From Bacillota bacterium (lineage in GTDB: Bacteria; Bacillota; Negativicutes; Sporomusales; UBA7701): DNA of 34,962 bases. Shown here piece by piece: positions 29,589-34,962 of this stretch. The translations under genes were made by a program, and so were the position numbers. The notes under the pieces were generated by a model. It saw nothing but the letters and a program-made list of their open reading frames with translations. It searched no databases and was not told the DNA's origin. Numbering within the stretch: the first letter of the stretch is position 1; each line of letters begins with the position of its first letter. The DNA is taken from the NCBI GenBank assembly GCA_023415775.1, contig JAEZJM010000030.1, positions 1 to 34,962 of the forward strand, given 5' to 3'.

Positions 29589-30062
29589 GTGCTGGCGGCG
29601 AGGCACACGCCGGCCGACAGGAGGACTATGAAGCCGGATTTGCATGGGATTACGTATGACCCGGAAACAGGGACAATTACGCCGAATGAAAACGGTGGTT
29701 TCGAAATAAAAGGGTCGAAGGTGCCAGGGCAGTCACCATTTTGGAAAAACGTTGCCGATATATTTTCCCCCAGCCGGGGAGGGGAGTTTAGGCCGCTGAG
29801 CTATACGGCAGGCGGGAATGACGTTAATACCGGCGGGCGAGGGACGAATACGGCAGCCGCCAACCCGTACGCCGGCGGGTATGCGGACGGTGGGGCATAC
29901 AGGGATATGACGTTGCCGGGAGTTGCGCACGAAGAGGTGAATAATGGAAGGAACAAAATGGCTTATCCAGACCTCAACGATAACAGAAGCTTTTTATTGC
30001 GACAGTGGCCGGAGAGGCAGGCGGAAGCAGTGAAAATGCACAACGGGCGGTTGCTCACGTGA
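29589..30062 (+). pseudogene. Modular hydrolase family copy 1: 5'-truncated linker part, frameshifted from its SleB domain
   Basis: The frame begins in the family's middle segment: TPADRRTMKPDLHGITYDPETG matches TPPGNRTMKPDLHGITYDPETM of copy 3 (from 34851). The N-terminal module present in copies 2 and 3 is missing upstream. The Gly/Asn-rich linker (PLSYTAGGNDVNTGGRGTNT) follows, near residues 70-105. At DNLNRSFL-like codons (29982-29999) the reading frame departs from the SleB-type domain, which continues in the -1 frame. This frame then runs into a stop at 30060. AGGAGG before ATG 29628 could still allow translation from there. Confidence 0.75.
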
Positions 30063-30439
30063 TTATGAACAGGGTTGGCTATAAGGACTGGGCTGCATAT
30101 GATACGGTTGGAAAGTTGTTAACAACCGACCAGTTTTCAAGCATCAATGACCCAAACAATCAACCATTTCAAGAAATGAGCAAGTATTTACAAAGCCGTG
30201 ACGGTTCAGACCCAAGGCTAGAGCGTTTGATTAACACCGCTATGAATGTTTATCACGGAAAGGTGCCGGATTTCACTGGGGGCGCAGTAATGTTTTACAG
30301 CCCTAAAGCCCAGGAACAACTGCACCAGAGTGATCCTATTGCTAATCCAAATCCTCCAGCATGGAAATTTCACGAGCTTCAACCGTTAGTTGGACCGATA
30401 AACGAGGATGATGATTTTCTGTTTTATAAGTATAAATAA
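30005..30439 (+). CDS. SleB/CwlJ-type cell wall hydrolase domain (3' part of copy 1)
   Basis: A 144-residue Hydrolase_2 (SleB-like) domain: VAGEAGGSSENAQRAVAHVIMNR contains the catalytic Glu, with DQFSSINDP and DFTGGAVMFYSPKA later. Relatives are spore-cortex lytic transglycosylases. No signal peptide or good ribosome site precedes GTG 30005, and the -1 frame is open only from 29984, so it was once fused to the upstream frame. One added T in the TTTTT run (29991-29995), or a -1 shift, gives NRSF-IATVAGEAGG. The gene is distinctly AT-richer than the linker. An exported-protein gene follows after a terminator. Confidence 0.78.
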   Translation: MAGEAGGSSENAQRAVAHVIMNRVGYKDWAAYDTVGKLLTTDQFSSINDPNNQPFQEMSKYLQSRDGSDPRLERLINTAMNVYHGKVPDFTGGAVMFYSPKAQEQLHQSDPIANPNPPAWKFHELQPLVGPINEDDDFLFYKYK

Positions 30440-30470
30440 TTTATCATAACTGAACCCAATATGAAGGAAA

Positions 30471-30530
30471 AAAATACCTCCTGTCGAAACACTGGTTAAG
30501 TTTGGCAGGAGGTATTTTTTCTTTTTTCTG
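30471..30530 (+). terminator. Rho-independent terminator after copy 1
   Basis: AAAATACCTCCTG (30471-30483) pairs with CAGGAGGTATTTT (30506-30518) around a 22-base loop that can pair further, followed by a T-rich tail. Confidence 0.8.
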
Positions 30531-30551
30531 CCTTTTCAGGGGGTGATCGCG

Positions 30552-31760
30552 ATGACTGTAAAGCGTTATTGGTTTTTTACGGCCGCGGTAACTATTTTGG
30601 CTATCGTTCTGTCGGCTGGGCTTGGAAGGATACAAGACTGCGTGTCGGCAGCGGGTTCGGACACGGTGGAGAGGGAAAAACGCTTACAAATAATCATTGA
30701 AGAAAAAGAATTCAAATTATATAAAATATCTGATGCCATGGAAGGCGAAAAAGGATATATAGCAAGGGTTTTTCTGAACGAAGTAAAGGCAGTTTATGAG
30801 GAACAACTTCCGAAAAGGGGCAAATATCAGCCGCGGGTCAAGCTATTCAATGACGGTATAAATGCCAGTGTGATTGAGATTAGGCAATACGGGTGCGAAA
30901 AGATTTTCTTTTGCCGCTATTATGATAGAGAAAGCAACCGTGTATCTCCCGTCTATGCTAATGTTCTGACGTCAGGTTACGGTAAGGTAGTGTTTTCTAT
31001 GCCCGGCAGGATAATAGTGACCGATACATTTGACAACAACGCTTTTTACAAGGAATTCGTCATCGAAGACTTACCCGCTACGACTAAACCTTCGGATGCG
31101 TTTCTCGAATTATTATGGTCGGGGCCGGAAGGTCTGGTGGTGACGTATGCAGTCAATAGTGGCGAAGTGTTAACCGCTAGAACGATATACTTAGATTTGG
31201 CCGCCCCTGCGGCCAAAGTGCGGGAGACCCAGAGAATAGACGACAGTTGGCGTTTGGTTAAGCGGGCAAAAGAGTATCAGGTTTTCATCGGTTTTGATAA
31301 ATTGCTGGGCAGTGCCATGTATGTCGTCTTGGTATACGACGATGAAGGAAATATCGTGAATGTGAGCAGTTACCCCGTATCGCGCTTGGCGCCAAGTGTG
31401 ACGATGTTGGACAATGATATCGTGGAAATGACAATAGGAGTGGGTACAGGTGCTAGATATACACACTATTGCGACCGTAAAACCAGACGGAAGTCGCCTG
31501 TTTACTATTCTCCGCGGTTGGTGGGCTATGGAAAGGTTGTGGCTCCTAAGATAGGCAAGCTGGTTGTCTCCGATATGTTTGGCGAAGGTTTATTTTATAA
31601 GGAATTGATAATAGAAGAGTTTCCGCCGATGGCCAATCCGGTGGACGCTTTCAGTGAGATAAAATGGGTTGGCGAGAATAAGTTGTCTGTGACTTATTTG
31701 ATAGGCAATAGGGGCGAAAAGTTTGGTAAAAAGACAGTCGAGTTCGATTTAAATGAGTAG
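30552..31760 (+). CDS. Exported protein with internal duplication, companion of copy 1
   Basis: A 402-residue protein. The N-terminus (MTVKRYWFFTAAVTILAIVLSAGLG) is a signal or anchor. Two related halves follow: SPVYANVLTSGYGKVVF...FYKEFVIEDLP and SPVYYSPRLVGYGKVVA...FYKELIIEEFP, each ending in a PxDAF-E segment about 45 residues from the GYGKVV motif. No family is recognised. The start ATG 30552 follows AGGGGGTG by 6 bases. It is AT-richer than the core genome. Its position behind a cell-wall hydrolase gene would suit an inhibitor or immunity protein, but that is only positional inference. Confidence 0.8.
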   Translation: MTVKRYWFFTAAVTILAIVLSAGLGRIQDCVSAAGSDTVEREKRLQIIIEEKEFKLYKISDAMEGEKGYIARVFLNEVKAVYEEQLPKRGKYQPRVKLFNDGINASVIEIRQYGCEKIFFCRYYDRESNRVSPVYANVLTSGYGKVVFSMPGRIIVTDTFDNNAFYKEFVIEDLPATTKPSDAFLELLWSGPEGLVVTYAVNSGEVLTARTIYLDLAAPAAKVRETQRIDDSWRLVKRAKEYQVFIGFDKLLGSAMYVVLVYDDEGNIVNVSSYPVSRLAPSVTMLDNDIVEMTIGVGTGARYTHYCDRKTRRKSPVYYSPRLVGYGKVVAPKIGKLVVSDMFGEGLFYKELIIEEFPPMANPVDAFSEIKWVGENKLSVTYLIGNRGEKFGKKTVEFDLNE

Positions 31761-31778
31761 GGTGTGCTGTGAGCAGAA

Positions 31779-31810
31779 AAACTCCCGGAGAAATCCGGGA
31801 GTTTGTTTTT
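31779..31810 (+). terminator. Rho-independent terminator with GAAA tetraloop
   Basis: AAACTCCCGGA, loop GAAA, TCCGGGAGTTT, then GTTTTT. A mutated version of the same block (TTCCCGGAGAAATCCATGAG) is found at 34306, part of the duplicated inter-cassette segment. Confidence 0.88.
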
Positions 31811-31911
31811 AGCGGCGAGCGGCCATGGATGACCGCAAGAACCGACAATTGAACAGGGAAGAGAAATTGGCGGTGGTTACGTCTGGAGAAAATTTTATAA
31901 AAATGCCGTTT

Positions 31912-31965
31912 TGGACGAAAAGTGGACTTTTAGTGGACTGTTGGGGCGAAAAGGTGTGATATGAT
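31912..31965 (+). promoter_or_regulatory. Promoter of copy 2 with three TGGAC repeats
   Basis: TGGAC begins at 31912, 31923 and 31934, exactly 11 bp apart, then an extended -10 (TGATATGAT, 31957-31965) without a good -35. The third repeat lies at the -35 position. The same block occurs before copy 3. The arrangement suits an activator bound to tandem sites. Confidence 0.6.
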
Positions 31966-31974
31966 GGTATCGTG

Positions 31975-32008
31975 AAGAAGACCGCCGAGAGGGCGGTCTT
32001 CTTATTTT
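31975..32008 (+). promoter_or_regulatory. Hairpin at the predicted 5' end of the copy 2 mRNA
   Basis: AAGAAGACCGCC and GGCGGTCTTCTT form a 12-bp stem with a 5-base loop, followed by ATTTTAT. It begins about 10 bases after the -10, so it would start within a few bases of the RNA end. It may stabilise the mRNA or act as an attenuator. Confidence 0.55.
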
Positions 32009-32042
32009 ATGCCGTATAACGGTAAGAAGGGGTGGAGTGAAG

Positions 32043-33122
32043 ATGAACGCGAGAAACAGGGAGGAAGAGTATCTGAGGAGGATGAAGGCGCTGGGGTACG
32101 AATCGAGTTTGAATGGTATGGATGACGACGACATCGAGTGGGAGCTTTCGAAGATGGAGGAGGCCGACCGGAGGCGGGAGGCGGAGTGGCAGCAGCCGCT
32201 GCGGACGGTGTACCGGCCGGTGGACCCTGGGCTGAAGGCGCGGATTTTGCGCATGTTCGGCCAGCCGTACGACGAGAGCGCGATCCCCAAGGGGCAGGAG
32301 TCTTATCTCAACGGCTGGGACAACGGGGAGGACGAGAATGAGGTGAGGACCCTAGTATCGCAGAGGGAGCAAAGGAAAACAGATTTTAATGCCCCCGATT
32401 TTGACCCATGGAAAAACGCCTGGAAGCTAGACTGGGGCGAGGATGGCAATCCTCTCGCGGGGCCGCAGAAGATGGAGCACTGGCCGAGACGCGACGGCGC
32501 GATGTTCCCTAGCCGGGGGGATGCGTTTAGGCCGTTGAGCTACACGGCAGGCGGGAATGACGTTAACACCGGTGGGCGAGGGACGAATACGTCAGCCGCC
32601 AACACCAACGCGAGCGGGTATGCGGACGGCGGGGCGGAAGGGGATATGACGCTACCGGATGCTGCGGCCCAGAACCAGGGGCAAGGTACAAACGCCGCCC
32701 CAAATCTCCTGCCGCAGATTGCCGGCGGGGAGCATCTAGGGTACCTGAGTGTCAAGCACGAGGCCGGAGGCGATTCCGGCAAGGTACCTGGAGGACAAGG
32801 AGACCCGGGTGGCAAATCTTACGGGGCGTTCCAGTTTTCGTCAAAGAACAATGTGCCAACAGAATTCGTGACTTGGCTGGCTGCCAATAATCCGGACGTC
32901 TATGCAAGGTTGCAGAGAGCCCGCGATGCCGACGGCAACGATTGCGGCCCGACCTTCGACGCCGAGTGGGAAAAAATCGCCCAAGAGAATCCGGATGCGT
33001 TTCTCGATTTGCAGTACGCTTTTACGAAACAGAAATATTACGACCCGGCGGTGGCGGCTATCCAAAAGGAAACGGGCTTCGATTTCAACGATAAAAGTTT
33101 TGCTCTGAAAAATGTTTTATAG
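32043..33122 (+). CDS. Modular cell-wall hydrolase, copy 2 (N-module + linker + lysozyme-like domain, ends at an internal amber)
   Basis: 359 residues. The N-module (1-98: REEEYLRRMKALGYE, DDDDIEWELSKMEE, YRPVDPGLKARILRMFGQP, IPKGQESYLNGWDNGED) has no signal peptide. A variable segment (100-155) follows, then the family linker (157-205; PLSYTAGGNDVNTGGRGTNT). The lysozyme/transglycosylase-like domain begins near 230, with KHEAGG (Glu240 the probable acid) and GGKSYGAFQF. The frame stops at TAG 33120 in KNVL-stop-SRAVQHG, but the domain continues in the same frame to 33470. The start ATG 32043 aligns with copy 3 and follows GGAG; an in-frame GTG lies at 32037. Whether the amber is a mutation, is suppressed, or is read through is not visible. 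Confidence 0.82.
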   Translation: MNARNREEEYLRRMKALGYESSLNGMDDDDIEWELSKMEEADRRREAEWQQPLRTVYRPVDPGLKARILRMFGQPYDESAIPKGQESYLNGWDNGEDENEVRTLVSQREQRKTDFNAPDFDPWKNAWKLDWGEDGNPLAGPQKMEHWPRRDGAMFPSRGDAFRPLSYTAGGNDVNTGGRGTNTSAANTNASGYADGGAEGDMTLPDAAAQNQGQGTNAAPNLLPQIAGGEHLGYLSVKHEAGGDSGKVPGGQGDPGGKSYGAFQFSSKNNVPTEFVTWLAANNPDVYARLQRARDADGNDCGPTFDAEWEKIAQENPDAFLDLQYAFTKQKYYDPAVAAIQKETGFDFNDKSFALKNVL

Positions 33123-33131
33123 TCGCGAGCG

Positions 33132-33470
33132 GTGCAACATGGCGCAGAGGGGGCTGCAAATGTCGTGAAGAACGCTTTCAAGTATGTCGATCTAAACAAC
33201 GAGGACTCAGAGGAGATCATTAAGGCGATATACAGAGAAAGTGGCAGCACAGACAGCACAGAAGGTCCGTATATCACCGAAGAGGCTATAAGAGCAAAGT
33301 TTGGTCCAGAAGAAGCAGAGGAACGTCTCAATTTCGCACGGAAGCATAATCTTATCGGCAAACCGTTGAAGTATTATGGCGGGTCAATTGATAACATGCT
33401 CGGGGTTTGGAACCGGCTGAACCTCGACGAACCGCAGGCTGTGCTCGAACTTCAGAGGCGGCACAGGTAA
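33132..33470 (+). pseudogene. 3' part of the copy 2 lysozyme-like domain, beyond the amber codon
   Basis: In the same frame as the upstream gene and separated from it only by TAG 33120-33122. It carries AVQHGAEGAANVVKNAF, IIKAIYRESG and LNFARKHNL, the expected remainder of the domain (about 112 residues). No ribosome site precedes GTG 33132, so independent translation is unlikely. With one sense codon in place of TAG the whole gene would be 475 codons. Confidence 0.75.
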
Positions 33471-33497
33471 AAGGGGAGCGAGGCTCCCCTTTTTTCT
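33469..33497 (+). terminator. Rho-independent terminator after copy 2
   Basis: AAAAGGGGAGC, loop GAG, GCTCCCCTTTT, then TTCTTT. It overlaps the stop codon. Confidence 0.9.
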
Positions 33498-33539
33498 TTA
33501 GCTGTGTGAATAACAATGATGATAACGATTTACATTTTA

Positions 33540-33568
33540 TTGCCTAAATGGTAAATTTAGCATATAAA
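33540..33568 (+). promoter_or_regulatory. Promoter with palindrome between -35 and -10, before the lipoprotein gene
   Basis: TTGCCT (33540-33545), a 17-bp spacer and TATAAA (33563-33568). The spacer contains CTAAAT-GGTAA-ATTTAG (33544-33560), placed as a repressor operator would be. The downstream gene therefore has its own regulated transcription, independent of copy 2. Confidence 0.55.
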
Positions 33569-33597
33569 GCGGCATGTTGTCATAGGAGTGATTTTCG

Positions 33598-34263
33598 GTG
33601 GCCAGGGTTGGTCTTTTTATGGTCCTATGCGTTGCGGCGGCGCTGATCGCCGGCTGCGGGACAAGGCAGGAGGCGGCGCCTGCCGCGCCGGCCGAGGCAC
33701 AGAAACAGAGCGGGCCTTCCGCCCCTGCGGCGGCGCTGGCCGCTTGGCCAGTGTCCCCGCTTGAAAGATTTGTAATTATAGAGAGTAGAGCAGATAGTAC
33801 CAAAGCATATAATTTTTATGTGGATATTGTAGCACAACGTTATGTGAGGACTTTAGAGGAGACTGTCAAACGACCGGACGGGTTCCGGTGGGTATCCGCC
33901 TACCTCGACTCCAGCCGGCCGGTGTACGCAGCCGAGAAGAAACGTATAGAGGAATGCTACGACAAGGGGATAAAACTGCGCCTCGTCGAATGCAAACTAG
34001 CCAGCTTTACCAAGAAGGGACGAATCCTCGAAGAAAAACCCCATCACCTTCTGACTGAGCTAAAGGTCCATGTAGAGTATATAATGGAGTATACTTATCC
34101 TGACAACTGGATAGTAAAGAGAGTGGAGAGGAAAGTGTTCACACTGGAACAGGCGTATATATCCTCGATTAAAGGAGGCAAGGACTTCGCGCAAAGGATA
34201 GAGGTGGTAATCACCGCTATCGAAGATGACACTGAACCGCCAGACGGGGGCAAATTATATTGA
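33598..34263 (+). CDS. Lipoprotein of unknown function, companion of copy 2
   Basis: A 221-residue lipoprotein: signal MARVGLFMVLCVAAALIAGC with lipobox LIAGC (Cys about 20), an Ala/Pro linker to about 50, then a soluble domain. The domain has two Cys (EECYDK, VECKLASF) that could form a disulfide, and many charged residues. The first 60 codons are GC-rich while the domain (from about 33770) is AT-rich, so it may be a fusion of a native leader with a foreign domain. I do not recognise it. The start is GTG 33598, 7 bases after GGAGTG. An immunity role is only positional inference. Confidence 0.8.
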   Translation: MARVGLFMVLCVAAALIAGCGTRQEAAPAAPAEAQKQSGPSAPAAALAAWPVSPLERFVIIESRADSTKAYNFYVDIVAQRYVRTLEETVKRPDGFRWVSAYLDSSRPVYAAEKKRIEECYDKGIKLRLVECKLASFTKKGRILEEKPHHLLTELKVHVEYIMEYTYPDNWIVKRVERKVFTLEQAYISSIKGGKDFAQRIEVVITAIEDDTEPPDGGKLY

Positions 34264-34399
34264 CCACAAGGTGGCGAGCAGGAGAATGTCCTAGATTAGA
34301 AAATTCCCGGAGAAATCCATGAGTTTTTCGTTTTTATTTTTTTGCTTGCTCCTACTCCTTGGGGGGCGAGCAAAAATATTTTATATTTAAATGCCGTTT

Positions 34400-34452
34400 T
34401 GGACGAAAAATGGACTTTTAGTGGACTATTTGACAAAAAATCGTGATATGAT
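34400..34452 (+). promoter_or_regulatory. Promoter of copy 3 with three TGGAC repeats
   Basis: TGGAC begins at 34400, 34411 and 34422 (11-bp steps), then the extended -10 TGATATGAT (34444-34452). An additional TTGACA at 34430 is too close (11 bp) to serve this -10. The block is nearly identical to 31905-31965. Confidence 0.6.
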
Positions 34453-34461
34453 GATATCGTC

Positions 34462-34495
34462 AAGAAGACCGCCAGAGGCGGCCTTCTTATTTTTA
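34462..34495 (+). promoter_or_regulatory. Hairpin at the predicted 5' end of the copy 3 mRNA
   Basis: AAGAAGACCGCC and GGCGGCCTTCTT form an 11/12-bp stem with loop AGA, followed by ATTTTTAT. It sits at the same distance from the -10 as in copy 2. TGCCG-TAAAT-CGGCA follows as a smaller hairpin before the ribosome site. Confidence 0.5.
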
Positions 34496-34523
34496 TGCCG
34501 TAAATCGGCAAGGAGGAGAGGAA

Positions 34524-34962
34524 ATGAATCCGAGGACGAGAGAAGAAGAGTATTTAAGGAGGATGAAGGCGCTGGGGTATGAGCCGAGCCTGGCGGGCAT
34601 GGACAACGACGACATCGAGTGGGAACTGTCCAAAATGGAGGAGGGTGACCGGAGGCGAGAGGCGGAATGGCGGCAGCCGGTGTACCGGCCGGTGGACCCG
34701 GGGCTGAAGGCGCGGATACTGCGCATGTTTGGCCAGCCGCACGATGAAAGCGCGATCCCCAAGGGGCAGGAGTTTTATCTGAACGGCTGGGACAACGGGG
34801 AGGACGAGGAGGAGTGGCCTCGTATGAGACCTGTGCCGCGTGTGCCAACGCCGCCAGGCAACAGGACGATGAAGCCGGATTTGCATGGTATTACGTATGA
34901 CCCGGAGACAATGACGATTACGCCGAATGAAAACGGCGGTTTCGAAATAAAAGGGTCGAAGG
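34524..34962 (+). CDS. Modular cell-wall hydrolase family, copy 3 (3' end outside window)
   Basis: 146 codons are visible and the frame is open at the window end. The N-module (1-95) is close to copy 2 (TREEEYLRRMKALGYEPSL, IEWELSKMEEGDRRREAEW, LKARILRMFGQPHDESAIP). The middle segment (107-146; TPPGNRTMKPDLHGITYDP) is close to the start of copy 1, so this copy shows that the copy 1 segment normally follows the N-module. AGGAGGAGAG lies 3-13 bases before ATG 34524. There is no signal peptide. The C-terminal enzyme domain would lie beyond the window. Confidence 0.85.
   Translation, partial: MNPRTREEEYLRRMKALGYEPSLAGMDNDDIEWELSKMEEGDRRREAEWRQPVYRPVDPGLKARILRMFGQPHDESAIPKGQEFYLNGWDNGEDEEEWPRMRPVPRVPTPPGNRTMKPDLHGITYDPETMTITPNENGGFEIKGSK

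Noticed and set aside
29990..29996. Canonical -1 slippery heptamer at the copy 1 frameshift
   Set aside because: The heptamer is C TTT TTA, not X XXY YYZ, so efficient programmed frameshifting is not supported by the motif; an indel is simpler.
33120..33122. Pyrrolysine coding at the amber codon
   Set aside because: No pyl genes or PYL-type hairpin are seen, and TAG serves as a normal stop elsewhere in the window (for example polA).
33500..33535. Second Fur box (AATGATGATAACGATT)
   Set aside because: Similarity to the Fur core is partial and there is no inverted symmetry like that at 28850.
29511..34962. Interpretation of the modular region as a prophage
   Set aside because: No integrase, capsid, tail or terminase genes and no attachment repeats are visible; only wall hydrolases and exported proteins are present. 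A phage origin of single domains remains possible.
1..34962. CRISPR array
   Set aside because: No set of regularly spaced direct repeats with unique spacers was found; the TGGAC and Spo0A-like repeats are short regulatory motifs.

Overview
The window reads as chromosomal DNA of a GC-rich, endospore-forming, diderm Firmicute. A Negativicutes/Sporomusa-type organism is my inference, not a proof. The support is: strong AGGAGG-type ribosome sites with frequent GTG/TTG starts; a KinA-type histidine kinase behind a cluster of Spo0A-like boxes; lipoprotein solute-binding proteins; a SleB-type spore cortex hydrolase domain; a Cys-periodic small protein with a possible SigK promoter; and anaerobe-type genes (DcuC, DUF3793, bacterioferritin).

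Layout. 1-4050: end of sbcC, a small unknown protein, an orphan PAS histidine kinase with a Spo0A-box-like array, and an exported L,D-transpeptidase with copper-amine-oxidase-like domains. 4050-6200: an AT-rich single-gene island (a protein with a ParB-like DGHHK motif) between two copies of a structured intergenic repeat. 6200-10920: polA-mutM-coaE-slt cluster. 10925-11043: a small TIR element. 11114-13070: a peptide-binding lipoprotein and two tRNA-Leu genes. 13146-13307: a third copy of the structured repeat. 13460-16400: a small protein, then a minus-strand pair of a PstS-like lipoprotein and a membrane GGDEF/HD-GYP protein. 16680-19000: exported unknowns, bacterioferritin and a guanylate-kinase-like protein. 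19155-23000: a membrane protein, adenine deaminase and a diguanylate cyclase. 23150-24600: an AhpD-like protein, an arsenite-efflux (ACR3) remnant and the Cys-periodic protein. 24684-28770: DcuC transporter + AbgA-like amidohydrolase, then GlcG/HbpS-like + EamA transporter. 28850-29511: a Fur-box palindrome and DUF3793.

29589-34962 (cut by the window end) is the unusual part. It holds three copies of a modular gene family in tandem. Intact copies share an N-terminal module without a signal peptide, a Gly/Asn-rich linker conserved at DNA level, and then exchangeable C-terminal peptidoglycan-hydrolase domains (SleB-like in copy 1, lysozyme/transglycosylase-like in copy 2, beyond the window in copy 3). 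Copies 1 and 2 are each followed by an unrelated exported protein or lipoprotein. Copies 2 and 3 share a duplicated promoter block: three TGGAC repeats exactly 11 bp apart, an extended -10, and a hairpin at the predicted 5' end of the mRNA. Copy 1 has lost its N-terminus and carries a -1 frameshift; copy 2 carries an in-frame amber codon inside the enzyme domain. The layout resembles polymorphic effector/immunity loci with orphan or silent cassettes, but that function is inference.
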